From an uncultured Lachnospiraceae bacterium (GTDB lineage Bacteria > Bacillota > Clostridia > Lachnospirales > Lachnospiraceae), in contig CADAHQ010000002.1 of the NCBI GenBank assembly GCA_902787715.1, positions 62,001 through 126,000 of the forward strand: 64,000 bases of DNA, in the 5' to 3' direction. Made by a program: the position numbers and the translations under genes. Position 1 is the first letter of the stretch, and every line of letters starts with the position of its first letter. The notes below the pieces were generated by a model, which was not told the origin of the DNA, searched no databases, and worked only from the letters and a program-made list of their open reading frames with translations. Positions 16,342 through 25,991 of this stretch are shown here, in pieces.

Positions 16342-17994
16342 ATGACAACACACGAGAAAAAAGTATTGGTAATCGGTCACAAGAATCCGGACACGGACTC
16401 AATCTGCTCCGCGATTGCTTACGCTGCGCTTCGCGAGAAGCAGACCGGCAAGAAGCATGTGCCGCGGTGCTGCGGTGAGATCAATGCGGAGACGGCGTAT
16501 GTGTTAAACCGCTTCGGTGTTCCCGCGCCGGACTATATTGAGTATGTCGGCACGCAGGTGAAGGATATCGAGATTCGGGAGCAGCCCGGTGTGAATTGCG
16601 ACATGTCCCTAAAACGCGCGTGGCTTACGATGCAGGAGACCCACGTGGTGACGCTCTGTATCACGGATGCGGAGGGGCATCTCGACGGTCTGATCACGAT
16701 CAGCGACATCGCGAAGGCCGCTATGGAGCTTTCGGATTCCGGAATTCTCTCGGCTGCGCAGACCCCTTATGAGAATATTCTGGACACCCTGGACGGTACC
16801 CTCTTAGTGGGTGAGGTGGCAGGGCTTCGATATACAAAGGGCAAGGTGCTGATTGCCGCAGCGAACCCGGATCTTATGGAGGACTACATCAAGCCCGGGG
16901 ATCTTGTCATTCTCGGCAACCGCTATGAGTCGCAGCTCTGCGCCATTGAGATGGGCGCGTCGTGCCTCGTGGTTTGCGAGGGTGCGAAGGTTTCCGTGAC
17001 CATCCGGAGGCTCGCGGAGGAGAAGGGTTGCGTGATCATGCAGTCGCCTCATGATGCATTTACCGTGGCAAGACTGATTGATCTCTCCATGCCGATTGGG
17101 TATTTTATGACGACGGAGAATCTGGTGACGTTCCGCACGGACGATTACATCGACAGTATCCGGGATGTCATGGCGAAACGAAGGAACCGGGATTTTCCGA
17201 TTCTGGATCACAAGGGAATCTTCCGCGGCACGATTTCGCGTCGCAATTTGATGGATATGAGCCGTAAGCAGGTCATCCTGGTGGACCACAATGAGCCTGC
17301 GCAGGCGGTGGACGGTGTGGAGGAGGCCGATATTCTGGAGATTATCGACCACCATCGCATCGGCGGGCTGTACACATTTCAGCCGGTTTATTTCCGAAAC
17401 GAGCCGCTCGGGTGTACCGCTACCATCGTGTACCTTCGGTACCGCGAACTGAATGCCGACATTCCCGCCGACATCGCGGGGCTTCTGTGCTCGGCGATTC
17501 TTTCGGACACGTTGGCGTTCCACTCGCCCACCTGTACGGCTGTTGACCGGGAAGCAGCGGAAACCTTGGCGAAGATTGCGGGGGTTGATATGAACGAGCT
17601 GGCGGACAGCATGTTCGCCGCGGGAAGCCATCTGGCGGAGCGCTCGCCGGAGGAAATCTTCTATCAGGATTACAAAAAATTCAAAATCGGCTCGCTGACT
17701 CTCGGAGTCGGCCAGATCAATTCCATGAGCGCGGAGGAGCTTACCGGCATCGAGAGCCGCCTCAAACCGTATCTGTCGGGCACCATGTCCGGAAACGGCA
17801 TCGACATGCTCTTCTTCATGCTCACGAACATTACCACGGAAACGTCGCGAATCATCTTCGCCGGCGAGGGAGCGGGAGAGCTGTTGCACGAGGCCTTCGG
17901 CGCGAAGCTCGAGGACGGCGTCTGTGAGGTGCCGCGGCTTGTGTCCCGCAAGAAGCAGCTCATTCCGGGGCTGTCCGCGATTCTTCAGAATTGA
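16342..17994 (+). CDS. Manganese-dependent inorganic pyrophosphatase with regulatory CBS insert (family II)
   Basis: 550 residues; AAAGAGGAG lies eight bases before the ATG at 16342. The N-terminal DHH domain starts with GHKNPDTDS (about 11-19), the metal-binding motif, and the DHH triplet follows at about 336-338. Between them lies a long insert (about 65-300) carrying two CBS halves and a DRTGG-like part, the arrangement of CBS-PPases, which are inhibited by AMP/ADP and activated by diadenosine polyphosphates. The C-terminal DHHA2 domain contains the SRKK substrate-binding stretch. It hydrolyses PPi to 2 Pi in the cytoplasm. The next gene starts about 50 bases downstream. Confidence 0.95.
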   Translation: MTTHEKKVLVIGHKNPDTDSICSAIAYAALREKQTGKKHVPRCCGEINAETAYVLNRFGVPAPDYIEYVGTQVKDIEIREQPGVNCDMSLKRAWLTMQETHVVTLCITDAEGHLDGLITISDIAKAAMELSDSGILSAAQTPYENILDTLDGTLLVGEVAGLRYTKGKVLIAAANPDLMEDYIKPGDLVILGNRYESQLCAIEMGASCLVVCEGAKVSVTIRRLAEEKGCVIMQSPHDAFTVARLIDLSMPIGYFMTTENLVTFRTDDYIDSIRDVMAKRRNRDFPILDHKGIFRGTISRRNLMDMSRKQVILVDHNEPAQAVDGVEEADILEIIDHHRIGGLYTFQPVYFRNEPLGCTATIVYLRYRELNADIPADIAGLLCSAILSDTLAFHSPTCTAVDREAAETLAKIAGVDMNELADSMFAAGSHLAERSPEEIFYQDYKKFKIGSLTLGVGQINSMSAEELTGIESRLKPYLSGTMSGNGIDMLFFMLTNITTETSRIIFAGEGAGELLHEAFGAKLEDGVCEVPRLVSRKKQLIPGLSAILQN

Positions 17995-18045
17995 GAAAAA
18001 GGTTACGCTTGGGGTTACAGGCATTTCAATACCAGGAGGCATGCT

Positions 18046-18867
18046 ATGCACATCACATTAACCGGCAACTTAGGCAGCGGAAAGTCGACCATCTGCAAGC
18101 TTCTCGAGCAGCAGTACGGCTACGAGATCTTCTCCACGGGCAAGGTCATCCGGCAGATCGCCGACGACCTGGACATCTCGGTTTTGGAGATGAACGAGCT
18201 GATGAGCAGAGACCACAAATACGACCACATGATTGACGACAAGACGGCGCAAATAAGCCGCGAGAATCCGGACAAAAACATCCTGTTCGACTCCCGCCTG
18301 GCGTGGCATTTTGTGGAGAAATCTTTCAAGGTGTTCCTGTCCGTTGACTTGGCGGAGGCCGCAAGGCGCGTCTATGCGGACGCAAGCCGCGGCGAGGTCG
18401 AGTCCTACAAGAGCGAAGCCGATGCGGCGGAGCAGCTCGCAGCCCGCGCGGCCAATGAGGACGCCCGCTACGAGGAGCTCTACGGCATCCATTATTTTGA
18501 CTTTGAAAACTACAATTTGATTCTGGATTCGAGCTACGCAAAACCCGAGGTAATCGCCGCTCTCCTGATGAAGGAGGCGGTGTCCCGCGCTGCGGAAGAG
18601 CCGGAGAAGCGAGCGCAGATGCTTGTTTCCCCGAAACGGCTCGGGTTTGTTCCCACGGCAAATTCTTCCCCTGCCGACGCAGCGGCCTCCGTCTCCGTGA
18701 CGGTACAGAGCGCTCTCGCAGCGGTAAATGCCGGAAGCGTTGCGCCCGGCGTCGTCACCGTGAAAGTCGACGGCAACAAGATGACCGTGGTGAGCGGTGT
18801 GGATATTGTGCAGCGTGCAGCCGACGAGGGCTTCGGCTATGTGGCGGCGCAGCTTGCAAAGGATTAA
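18046..18867 (+). CDS. Cytidylate kinase-like P-loop protein with C-terminal extension
   Basis: 273 residues, ribosome site CAGGAGG. Walker A GNLGSGKST is at residues 7-15; the first 185 residues resemble the AAA/cytidylate-kinase-like family, with FDSRLAWHF and a D-x-D-like NMP region. A further 75 residues at the C-terminus form a separate unit (VSVTVQSALAAVNAGSV..VVTVKVDGNKMTVV) I cannot assign. This is not the canonical Cmk length (about 220), so a true CMP kinase role is uncertain; a nucleotide-binding regulator is equally possible. Short repeats of its own 3' end follow the stop (see 18845-18913). Confidence 0.75.
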   Translation: MHITLTGNLGSGKSTICKLLEQQYGYEIFSTGKVIRQIADDLDISVLEMNELMSRDHKYDHMIDDKTAQISRENPDKNILFDSRLAWHFVEKSFKVFLSVDLAEAARRVYADASRGEVESYKSEADAAEQLAARAANEDARYEELYGIHYFDFENYNLILDSSYAKPEVIAALLMKEAVSRAAEEPEKRAQMLVSPKRLGFVPTANSSPADAAASVSVTVQSALAAVNAGSVAPGVVTVKVDGNKMTVVSGVDIVQRAADEGFGYVAAQLAKD

Positions 18868-18913
18868 CGAAGGAACTTACCAAGAAGTGACGAAAGAACT
18901 TGCGAAGAAGTGA
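18845..18913 (+). repeat. 23-bp tandem repeat that copies the gene's last codons and stop
   Basis: The end of the upstream gene (CTT GCA AAG GAT TAA) is followed at 23-bp steps by CTT ACC AAG AAG TGA and CTT GCG AAG AAG TGA. The stops are at 18865, 18888 and 18911, so each falls in a different frame. Confidence 0.8.
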
Positions 18914-18931
18914 GAAAAGAAGGTGAATACA

Positions 18932-19546
18932 ATGGTTAAGGAAAATGAAATGACACGGCCGGATGCCCATGTGCTTCACGAAAGACCCCTTGCGGATGAT
19001 CTCCGGGCGGAGCTTTCCGCACAGGCGAAGGCCGCGATGGAAGAATTGATCGAAAAGTCCGGCGTGAAGGCCGGAGCAATTGTTGTAATCGGATGCTCTA
19101 CCAGCGAAATCCTCGGGGCCAAGATCGGTTCGGATTCCCAGCCCGAGGTTGCGAAGACCGTGTTTGAGGCCCTCTGGGAGACGGCGAAGGCGGCTGGATT
19201 GTACCTTGCGGCACAGTGCTGTGAGCACTTAAACCGCGCGATTATCATCGAGCGTGAGGCGGTGCCGGGGGCGGACATTGTCAACGTGGTTCCGCAGCCG
19301 AAGGCCGGCGGATCGTTTGCGACGCAGGCGTATGCGCATTTTACGAATCCTGTGGCGGTGGAGGAGATTCGCGCCGATGCCGGATTGGATATCGGTTTTA
19401 CGCTGATCGGTATGCACCTTAAGAAGGTGGCGGTGCCGCTCCGCCTTACAAACAACAAAATCGGCGAGGCGACGGTTCTTGCGGCCCGCACCCGGCCGAA
19501 GTTTATCGGCGGCGCCAGAGCAGTGTATGATCAGGAGATGCTCTGA
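18932..19546 (+). CDS. UPF0340 (YwlG/TIGR01440) family protein
   Basis: 204 residues from the ATG at 18932 (AGAAGG 9 bases upstream; a GTG nine bases earlier is an alternative). It matches the family of B. subtilis YwlG in length and in segments such as VVIGCSTSEILGAKIGSDS (about 50-68), QCCEHLNRAIIIER (about 93-106), NVVPQPKAGGSFAT and IGMHLKKVAVPLR. The biochemical function of the family is not established. The end shows a faint repeat of its last codons at 19564 (ATG CTT TAA). Confidence 0.88.
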   Translation: MVKENEMTRPDAHVLHERPLADDLRAELSAQAKAAMEELIEKSGVKAGAIVVIGCSTSEILGAKIGSDSQPEVAKTVFEALWETAKAAGLYLAAQCCEHLNRAIIIEREAVPGADIVNVVPQPKAGGSFATQAYAHFTNPVAVEEIRADAGLDIGFTLIGMHLKKVAVPLRLTNNKIGEATVLAARTRPKFIGGARAVYDQEML

Positions 19547-19612
19547 AAACGCTACATCGAAAGATGCTTTAAGAATGGCTTGCCCGCGGGATGCGGGGTA
19601 TTGGGGGGGATT

Positions 19613-20176
19613 ATGAAGGGGAAGCAATCCTATGAGGCGGCGCCGCGATGGAAAGTTTTGCGGCAGTGGGCGCTTGCCGTACCGCTTTTTGCAGTGATGG
19701 TCGCCATGCTCTTTTTTGTATGTGACGGCAACCGGACAGACAAGCGGAAGAATATCATCAGGAAGGCAATGGATGCCGGCTGCAAGCAGATTTTGAACAG
19801 CCGTTTCAGATGGGTCAGGGTTACGACCGTGGAGGGCGTGGAGTATGAAGAGTTTGAGACCGTCCGCGACAGAAAACACACGGATGTGAATGTGCTGATT
19901 CCAAAGGACGCAAGCTTCATTGACGGCACGGACGGCGAGCTCAGGTATGTGGAAATCTACGGCAGGGAAGTGCGCCGGACGGACGAGCATCACGTGATTG
20001 TAGAGCCGTTTGCTATGGTAAATCCCCCGGGTTCCGACATTTGGGAGTCCTTCGCTCTGCTCGTTCTTTTCCTCTTGTTCGCACTGGTGGTTGCCATCGT
20101 GGAAATCGTCCTCGTCGCAAAATGCCTCAACGCCCACGACGAGTGGAAAGAGCAGGAGCGCGCGGGACAGGTGTAG
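19613..20176 (+). CDS. Two-pass membrane protein of unknown function
   Basis: 187 residues from the ATG at 19613, preceded by a G-rich ribosome site; 11 in-frame codons upstream lack one. Hydrophobic segments lie at about 20-42 and 143-168, with a soluble domain of about 100 residues between them that would be outside the cell. No family motif was recognised. The gene is followed 70 bases later by another small membrane-protein gene. Confidence 0.75.
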   Translation: MKGKQSYEAAPRWKVLRQWALAVPLFAVMVAMLFFVCDGNRTDKRKNIIRKAMDAGCKQILNSRFRWVRVTTVEGVEYEEFETVRDRKHTDVNVLIPKDASFIDGTDGELRYVEIYGREVRRTDEHHVIVEPFAMVNPPGSDIWESFALLVLFLLFALVVAIVEIVLVAKCLNAHDEWKEQERAGQV

Positions 20177-20247
20177 GCTGGAATAATTTTGATCCGTGTT
20201 AGATGTGGCGGACATGTTGATCTAAAAAGAAAAGGGGGGTAGTAAAA

Positions 20248-20460
20248 ATGAAAGGAACACGAATTACAATAATTGTTGTGTTGGCGTTGTTTGCAATTTC
20301 AGAAATAGTGATGTTCATTCTGGGTACGCCTGGTTTCTACAAATTGATTCCGATAGTTGTTTGTGGCGGAATGATTTTTATAGCGGTACTCTTTGGCTTT
20401 GCGGTTAAGGGAGCACTGGATGAAGATAAAAAGAGAAAAAACAAAGAGACTTCGAGATAA
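20248..20460 (+). CDS. Small two-pass membrane protein
   Basis: 70 residues with a strong ribosome site (AAAAGGGGGG). Two hydrophobic helices (about 5-27 and 32-54) are followed by a charged Lys/Arg/Glu tail. It ends at a bidirectional terminator. Short genes of this kind are easily spurious, but the composition and ribosome site support translation. Function unknown. Confidence 0.7.
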   Translation: MKGTRITIIVVLALFAISEIVMFILGTPGFYKLIPIVVCGGMIFIAVLFGFAVKGALDEDKKRKNKETSR

Positions 20461-20494
20461 AAAAAGTGAGGCAGCGGATGCCTCACTTTTTTTG
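20459..20494. terminator. Bidirectional terminator
   Basis: AAAAAGTGAGGC / GCCTCACTTTTT stem with A and T tracts on both sides, positioned between the convergent small membrane gene and proS; it can serve both. Confidence 0.92.
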
Positions 20495-20516
20495 CCTTTG
20501 AAAATACAGTCCGTAA

Positions 20517-21947
20517 TTAGTACGCCTTGCCCCAGTAAACGAGGGTCTTGGCCTTCTTGCCGCAGCAGACGCAGGTGTCTGCGATGTGCTCCTGTGCAAA
20601 AGGCATGCAGCGGGAGGTAACGCCCACCTGCTCCTTGATGGCGTCCTCGCAGGCGCGGTCGCCGCACCACATAGCCTTGATGAAGCCGGGCTTGTTGTCC
20701 GCGATATCCTTCATCTCCTCCATCGTGGTTGCCGTGTAGGTGTGCGCGTCGCGGTGAGCGCGGGCGCGCTCGAGCATGTCGTGCTGAATGGTCTTAAGGA
20801 GCTCTGCGAGCTTCTCCTCAATCTCATCGAGGGAAACCGCAATCTTCTCGCGGGTGTCGCGGCGGACGAGGACGGCCTGGTTGTTCGCAAGGTCCTTGGG
20901 ACCGATCTCAATACGAACCGGAATACCGCGCATCTCCTGCTCGGCGAATTTGAAGCCGGGAGTCTTATCGGAATCGTCCACTTTGACGCGGGCATTTGCC
21001 GCAAGACGGTCGCGAAGCGCGTAAGCGGCGTCCAAAACGCCTTCCTTCTTCTGCTGAATCGGAATGATCATCGCTTGCACCGGCGCAACCAAAGGAGGCA
21101 GCACAAGACCGGAGTTGTCGCCGTGCACCATGATGATGGCGCCGATCATTCTCGTGGTCATGCCCCAGCTGGTCTGGTGCGCATAGACAAGCTTGTTTTC
21201 CTTGTCCGTGTACTGGATGCCGAAGGCGCGCGCGAAGCCGTCGCCGAAGTTGTGGCTCGTGCCGGACTGCAGCGCCTTGCCGTCGTGCATGAGGGCCTCG
21301 ATGGTGTAGGTCGCCTCAGCGCCGGCAAATTTCTCCTTGTCGGTCTTTCTTCCGCGAACCATCGGAATCGCTAAAAATTCCTCGCAGAAGTCCGCGTAGA
21401 GGTTGAGCATCTGCTCGGTTCTTGCCTGCGCCTCCTCGGCGGTCGCATGAATCGTGTGGCCTTCCTGCCACAGGAACTCCATGGAGCGGAGGAACGGACG
21501 CGTCGTCTTCTCCCAGCGGACAACGGAGCACCACTGGTTGTATACCTTCGGAAGGTCGCGGTAGGAGTGCACGATGTGCGAATAGAAATCGCAGAACAAC
21601 GTCTCCGAAGTCGGGCGCACGCACATCTTCTCCTGCAGCGTCTCGCCGCCGCCCTGGGTCACCCAGGCAACCTCGGGCGCAAAGCCTTCCACATGATCCT
21701 TCTCTTTATTCAACAGGCTCTCGGGGATGAACATCGGGAGATAGCAGTTCTCCACGCCGGTCTCCTTGAATCTGCGGTCAAGCTCTCTCTGGATGTTCTC
21801 CCAGATGGCGTAGCCCGCAGGACGGATGACCATGCACCCCTTGATGCCGGTGTAATCCACAAGTTCTGCCTTCTTGACGATGTCCGTGTACCATTGCGCG
21901 AAATCGTCTTCCATGTTGGTGATGGATTCCACAAAATTCTCAGCCAT
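20517..21947 (-). CDS. proS: Prolyl-tRNA synthetase, archaeal/eukaryotic-like type
   Basis: 476 residues from the ATG at 21947, with AAGGAGG before it; the frame runs 27 codons further but through the leader terminator. It lacks the INS editing insertion of the 570-residue bacterial type, and carries class II motifs: [19 protein letters not shown] (about 140) and [14 protein letters not shown] (about 176-190). The C-terminal domain ends in Tyr as in the short type and holds Cys pairs (CCGKKAKT). It charges tRNA-Pro with proline. Transcription is under a T-box leader (22031-22203). Confidence 0.97.
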   Translation of the reverse strand: MAENFVESITNMEDDFAQWYTDIVKKAELVDYTGIKGCMVIRPAGYAIWENIQRELDRRFKETGVENCYLPMFIPESLLNKEKDHVEGFAPEVAWVTQGGGETLQEKMCVRPTSETLFCDFYSHIVHSYRDLPKVYNQWCSVVRWEKTTRPFLRSMEFLWQEGHTIHATAEEAQARTEQMLNLYADFCEEFLAIPMVRGRKTDKEKFAGAEATYTIEALMHDGKALQSGTSHNFGDGFARAFGIQYTDKENKLVYAHQTSWGMTTRMIGAIIMVHGDNSGLVLPPLVAPVQAMIIPIQQKKEGVLDAAYALRDRLAANARVKVDDSDKTPGFKFAEQEMRGIPVRIEIGPKDLANNQAVLVRRDTREKIAVSLDEIEEKLAELLKTIQHDMLERARAHRDAHTYTATTMEEMKDIADNKPGFIKAMWCGDRACEDAIKEQVGVTSRCMPFAQEHIADTCVCCGKKAKTLVYWGKAY

Positions 21948-21965
21948 TGTTTTTATCCTCCTTGA

Positions 21966-22203
21966 AAAAAATGAAGCCCCCCGGCAATCGCTTGCCGAGG
22001 GACCGAAATTCATAATCGGTGGTACCACCCTGATTAGCAGGCATACGCCCGCTCACTTTGGTTCGTTAACGCCTGTTACGCTGCGGTTCGCCGCAGAGCT
22101 CCGCGCCGGGTTTCCTCAGGTTCCCCGTAAGCCGCTCGCAGCATGCCGGCTCTCTCTGGGACGGTTTCCCTGTGTACTGTTGCGCATCATCGCCGATACT
22201 TAT
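21966..22203 (-). promoter_or_regulatory. T-box leader of proS, proline specifier
   Basis: On the minus strand the RNA holds AGTA, an AGAGAG..GCTGCGAG stem I distal part, the specifier CCC (proline; plus-strand 22108-22110) in the context GAAA-CCC, the T-box proper AGGGTGGTACCACC (22018-22031) and then a GC-rich terminator stem with T tract (21966-22003). Uncharged tRNA-Pro should stabilise the antiterminator and permit proS transcription. Confidence 0.9.
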
Positions 22204-22209
22204 GCGCAG

Positions 22210-22238
22210 ATGATACGCTTTTTTGCGGCAAATGTCAA
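22210..22238 (-). promoter_or_regulatory. Promoter of the proS T-box transcript
   Basis: TTGACA and TATCAT with a 17-base spacer on the minus strand, directly upstream of the T-box leader. Confidence 0.8.
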
Positions 22239-22348
22239 GCGGAAAAGTGAGCGTGGATGCATTTTCCGCTTGCAGACCTTACGGAAAATGCAGTATACTA
22301 AAGAGAACGCAAGTGGTGTATGTGCAAAGTGTAAAAAAGGGGGACAGC

Positions 22349-23080
22349 ATGGTAGATTACGATGAATTGGATGCGATGCTTTTGCAGGAAGAGGAGAAGC
22401 AGGCAGAGGAAGAACTGAAGAAGCAGGGAGAGAGGCTGGAAGCGGAAAAAATCAGGATGGAGGCGCTCTCCGAGGAGGAGAGAGAGTTTCTTGACGAGCA
22501 CTATGAATTCGATCGTTCCCGCGCGGAGATGGTCAGGAACAAGTTGGAGCTTGCGCTAGAGTCGGCACGCAAGGATTACGACCAGATTCCGCGGGACATC
22601 AAAAACGCGCGGCAGGACATGCTAGGGTACATTGTCGCCTGGCTGTTCCACACAGGGGGGTATCCGATTGTGTACCGTTTCGGCAGGGGCAACACCCTCA
22701 GTGTGGTTGCATTTTCCCTGTTGGGAATCTTTTGGCTCTATTATACCGCCAAATTCTTCGTAAAAGTCCTGGACGCCATCGCGAATTATTGTGTGCTGAC
22801 AAACAAGAAGCGCGTCTCCGGCTATGTTGAGGCAAACAAGGTGCTGACATTCCAAAAGAAGCAGGACCTTGCATTGGAGCGCATCCGTTACCTGAAGGAT
22901 CAGCTTTCAAAGTTGGAGAATTTTGAGAGGAAGATGGAGCATCAGCACGGTCTGACCGAATCTGACGCCGAGGCGATGTCGGCTCTCTCGCATGTTCGGG
23001 AGTTCACGACACCGTATCATGAAATGACCGTAAAGTTTCGCGACTGCGTAAACTACATCGTGAAAGGAACCGCGGATTAA
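22349..23080 (+). CDS. Coiled-coil membrane protein of unknown function
   Basis: 243 residues from the ATG at 22349, with AAAAGGGGG nine bases upstream. The N-terminal 95 residues are Glu/Lys-rich and likely a coiled coil. Two hydrophobic stretches lie at about 92-110 and 120-145, with another coiled-coil segment at about 165-200. Charged ends on both sides of a short membrane hairpin suggest a cytoplasmic scaffold, but I recognise no family. The stop lies inside a perfect palindrome (CGCGGATTAATCCGCG) and a terminator hairpin follows at 23093-23118. Confidence 0.72.
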   Translation: MVDYDELDAMLLQEEEKQAEEELKKQGERLEAEKIRMEALSEEEREFLDEHYEFDRSRAEMVRNKLELALESARKDYDQIPRDIKNARQDMLGYIVAWLFHTGGYPIVYRFGRGNTLSVVAFSLLGIFWLYYTAKFFVKVLDAIANYCVLTNKKRVSGYVEANKVLTFQKKQDLALERIRYLKDQLSKLENFERKMEHQHGLTESDAEAMSALSHVREFTTPYHEMTVKFRDCVNYIVKGTAD

Positions 23081-23092
23081 TCCGCGAAGCAG

Positions 23093-23118
23093 CAAGGGGG
23101 CTTTTCGTAGCTCCCTTG
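23093..23118 (+). terminator. Terminator-like hairpin
   Basis: CAAGGG..GC and GC.CCCTTG arms followed by TTTGG, downstream of the coiled-coil membrane gene. The T tract is short. Confidence 0.55.
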
Positions 23119-23297
23119 TTTGGTTTCCTGTAATGAGGTGGTAACCGGAAGTAAGTCTTGCAATCAAAAATTTTTCTACGCCGCGATTATCGAAAACGAC
23201 AAATTTTTCTTTTTAAAACGATTAACGAGTAGAAGGGAAAAACGAGAGCTTGTGTTTATTGAACTATGGTTTGGATAATGTTGAAAGGGGGTCGGCA

Positions 23298-23822
23298 ATG
23301 AGAAAGAAATCGATTCTAGCGTGTATTCTGGGAGCTCTAATAGTGACTGCTCTTGTGATTATTGTTTTTGGGGGGAAAGATAACTCTTCCGTAGAATCAG
23401 AGGTAGAGCTCGAGACGAATACGAATGTAGAGGAAAAAACAAACAGTAAATCTAATGTGTACTATAGTGTTCCACCGAACTATGTTTACCTAGGCGGCGA
23501 GAACAGGCAGATTCAGATGGATACAAGTCTTGAACTATCAGACTACAAGAAAGGAGTAATAAACTCTCTTGTCTTTGAGAAAGAGTATATGCCTGTTCCA
23601 ACCGGATATCAGTTTCCTGAAGGGGAAGAAGCGTTATCTTTCCGATGGAAGAAGTTGGATGGGGAAGGACAAACGAATTTCGAACCTTATTTGGGATGCG
23701 AGTATGCATACTATGAGAATCAGTGGTATCTTTTTTATAACAACAAATGGTGTTTGTTATTGACAGACCGGGAGATGCGAACAAAGAGGTGGATTGACGG
23801 AGAATGGAAACTTGACGATTAA
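23298..23822 (+). CDS. Membrane-anchored extracytoplasmic protein, first gene of the ECF sigma operon
   Basis: 174 residues from ATG 23298 (AAAGGGGG upstream). A signal anchor occupies about residues 7-25 and a Glu/Asn/Ser-rich linker follows. The C-terminal end carries a short block (QTNFEPYLGC..YYENQWYLFYN) that is nearly repeated in the lipoprotein at 31147 (QTNYEPYNGC..WYLYF). The gene is 15 bases upstream of the sigma factor and probably co-transcribed with it. Extracellular sensor or substrate of the sigma system is an inference. Confidence 0.75.
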   Translation: MRKKSILACILGALIVTALVIIVFGGKDNSSVESEVELETNTNVEEKTNSKSNVYYSVPPNYVYLGGENRQIQMDTSLELSDYKKGVINSLVFEKEYMPVPTGYQFPEGEEALSFRWKKLDGEGQTNFEPYLGCEYAYYENQWYLFYNNKWCLLLTDREMRTKRWIDGEWKLDD

Positions 23823-23837
23823 CCGGAGGTGATGCGG

Positions 23838-24374
23838 ATGGAAAACGGTGCAAGTAGCTACCACCGTTTTCTGCACGGAGATTGGGACGGCTTAAAAGAG
23901 ATTGTCATTGAATACTATCCGGGAATGGTTAGATTTTTAAGCAATCGCTATGTAAGCCCACAAGATGCAGAAGATATTGCCGAGGAGACGATTCTCGTCT
24001 TAGCGGAACGGCGCCCGAAATATGTTGAGGGGGCATCATTTCGAACGTGGCTTTTTCGGATTGCAAGAAACCTTGCAATTGATTTTCTGCGCAAAAAAAA
24101 CCGCGAGATACCGCATCTTCCGGAAGATATGGAAGGATTCACACAGGTTGGCGGTTATGAGCAACCGGAGAGCCTTTCGGAGGAAGAACGGCAACAACTG
24201 ATAGAGGGCATGAAGAATTTAAAAGAGAAATACAGGCGTGTTTTGTATTTGAAATATGTAGCAGGCATGACAACGGAAGAAATTGCTGTTGTTTTGGGAA
24301 AAACTTCTTTTAGCATAAGCGGACTTCTTCGTCGCGCCAAGAGTGCGCTTCGAAAAGAGATGGAAAGGGAGTAG
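23838..24374 (+). CDS. ECF-type RNA polymerase sigma factor
   Basis: 178 residues from the ATG at 23838, eight bases after GGAGG (the earlier GTG/ATG codons at 23829 and 23832 overlap or crowd this site). Region 2 is seen around residues 25-85 (VSPQDAEDIAEETILV, FRTWLFRIARNLAIDFLRK) and region 4 around 120-175 (KYRRVLYLKYVAGMTTEEIAVVLGK, FSISGLLRRAKSALRKEM). There is no region 1.1 or 3, so it is the ECF group. The anti-sigma-like gene begins 4 bases after its stop. Confidence 0.93.
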   Translation: MENGASSYHRFLHGDWDGLKEIVIEYYPGMVRFLSNRYVSPQDAEDIAEETILVLAERRPKYVEGASFRTWLFRIARNLAIDFLRKKNREIPHLPEDMEGFTQVGGYEQPESLSEEERQQLIEGMKNLKEKYRRVLYLKYVAGMTTEEIAVVLGKTSFSISGLLRRAKSALRKEMERE

Positions 24375-24378
24375 TATC

Positions 24379-25347
24379 GTGAGGGATCCAAACGAGGTTT
24401 TTGAAAGAGTAAAGCAAAAAGTTACTCATCATAAAAAAAGAAAGATGCACAGAGTTTGTACGATACTCGCTGTGTCAATTCCGATAACTGTGATTATTAT
24501 TGCTTTAGGTATAAGAATATGGTTCGGGGCTTCTAAAGAGAAATTACAGGACTCCGAGGGCAAGACAAGCATTGCGCACGTTACCACCCCGGGCGTGACC
24601 GTTACGTCAACTCCGGGTGGAGAATATGCAAAGAAAGAAGATGAAATCACTCCATATCCGACTTATGAGCCCACAAAAGTTTGGACTTATACGGAGGCAA
24701 TAGATTTTGTGCGTTCTAATGCTCAGAAGAACCAGAATGCAGCGCTATTTACTATCCCGACATTGAGTTACTACGATGTAGCGCTGATGAGTATTTATCG
24801 ACGATTTGATGTTTGGGAAACTTCCGGGTCTATGCCTTACGGAATCACGTCAATGCTTGCGTCTGTGGTTAATCCGGGGATACGAAAAATGTCGGATGAT
24901 ATGTATTATCTCGTGTTTGACACGGAAACGAATATTCGAACATATTTGTTCCTGTCTGAGCAAAACGGGTTGAGTGGTCTTGTTGGATACGCGGTTGAGC
25001 TTGCCGGACAGCCTAAGCAACATGCCGATTTTCAGTCTATCGGAAATGGCAGCACCATGGCTGAAGTTGTCGCAATTGATGAATCAGCAAGGCTTTACTA
25101 TCGGTTCTTCTGTGAGGAGGGAATTCCGTCAGAGGGGACGATTTCGGTTCGCAGGGAAAGTCAGAATCCGTATTTTACGCTTCATTACCTGCAAGACGGA
25201 ATACTGTTTTACTTTTACGAGGCACTGGATGAAGACGGGAATCTGATTGTTACGGATTCGTATTACTCGTCGGATTATAAAAAAACTGATTGCTTTGGCA
25301 GAGAGATTGATTATCATATTAACCCGTTGGACTATCCGACGAAATAA
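24379..25347 (+). CDS. Anti-sigma-like single-pass membrane protein
   Basis: 322 residues starting at GTG 24379 (GGGAG about 8 bases before); the frame is open inside the sigma gene but its ATG lies too far in. The short cytoplasmic end (about 1-24) is basic, the membrane helix is at about 26-49, and the extracytoplasmic domain of about 250 residues begins with a Thr/Pro linker. The typical zinc-binding HxxxCxxC of ZAS anti-sigma factors is absent, so it is assigned as anti-sigma only from its position and topology. Confidence 0.72.
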   Translation: MRDPNEVFERVKQKVTHHKKRKMHRVCTILAVSIPITVIIIALGIRIWFGASKEKLQDSEGKTSIAHVTTPGVTVTSTPGGEYAKKEDEITPYPTYEPTKVWTYTEAIDFVRSNAQKNQNAALFTIPTLSYYDVALMSIYRRFDVWETSGSMPYGITSMLASVVNPGIRKMSDDMYYLVFDTETNIRTYLFLSEQNGLSGLVGYAVELAGQPKQHADFQSIGNGSTMAEVVAIDESARLYYRFFCEEGIPSEGTISVRRESQNPYFTLHYLQDGILFYFYEALDEDGNLIVTDSYYSSDYKKTDCFGREIDYHINPLDYPTK

Positions 25348-25535
25348 TCCGGCGTTGCTGTTTAGCTACAGGAATTAATGTTCTTTTGTGGCCCTGATAC
25401 TGCTAACAGTACAGGTATCAGTGATGGAGAATCTTGACTAATTAACGGAAAAGATTTATAATTTAATAAGGGTTGTTTTCAATAATGAATGCTTGACTAA
25501 GCATTGAAAAAGCGCGTTTATGGAGGAACTCAATT

Positions 25536-25946
25536 ATGAAAAAAGGAGTAATTGCATTATTTTTGATTGTTGGCTTGTTACTTATGCAGGCAGAAGTAGC
25601 AACCGCATATGGTAGTCAGGATAGTGGGAGTATTTACAACGGAGCAATAAACTATACGTTCTCTAACTATATCAGCCCGTCAAAATATACCGGAGATGCC
25701 AAAACAGTGACATCGAGTCAACTCAGCGGGGTTATGGTGAGCGTTTCGGCAACATTCTACTGGGTGGATTACGAAAAGCAGACGTTCGGAAGCAACAATA
25801 AGCATAGGGATGATTATGCGAACGTGACAGTATATGCAGATTCCCTTACAGGGACGGGAAAGTATTATTATCAGGTCGACTCTCATCACGCTGTTTCTTA
25901 TGGGAATGCATCCTATTCCAACGATCTTTCAACGTTTGTACCGTAG
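25536..25946 (+). CDS. Small secreted protein, unknown
   Basis: 136 residues with TGGAGGAA upstream. Signal peptide about 1-24, ending in ATAYG. The mature part is rich in Ser, Tyr, Asn and Gly with no Cys, and the last 40 residues resemble extracellular Tyr/His-rich tails (SHHAVSYGNASYSND). It could be a bacteriocin-like or adhesive protein, but I found no family signature and no immunity or export gene next to it. Confidence 0.7.
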   Translation: MKKGVIALFLIVGLLLMQAEVATAYGSQDSGSIYNGAINYTFSNYISPSKYTGDAKTVTSSQLSGVMVSVSATFYWVDYEKQTFGSNNKHRDDYANVTVYADSLTGTGKYYYQVDSHHAVSYGNASYSNDLSTFVP

Positions 25947-25991
25947 AGAACCATATGGGGAAATTGCCCTTTGAGGGAGAAGGACGAGAAG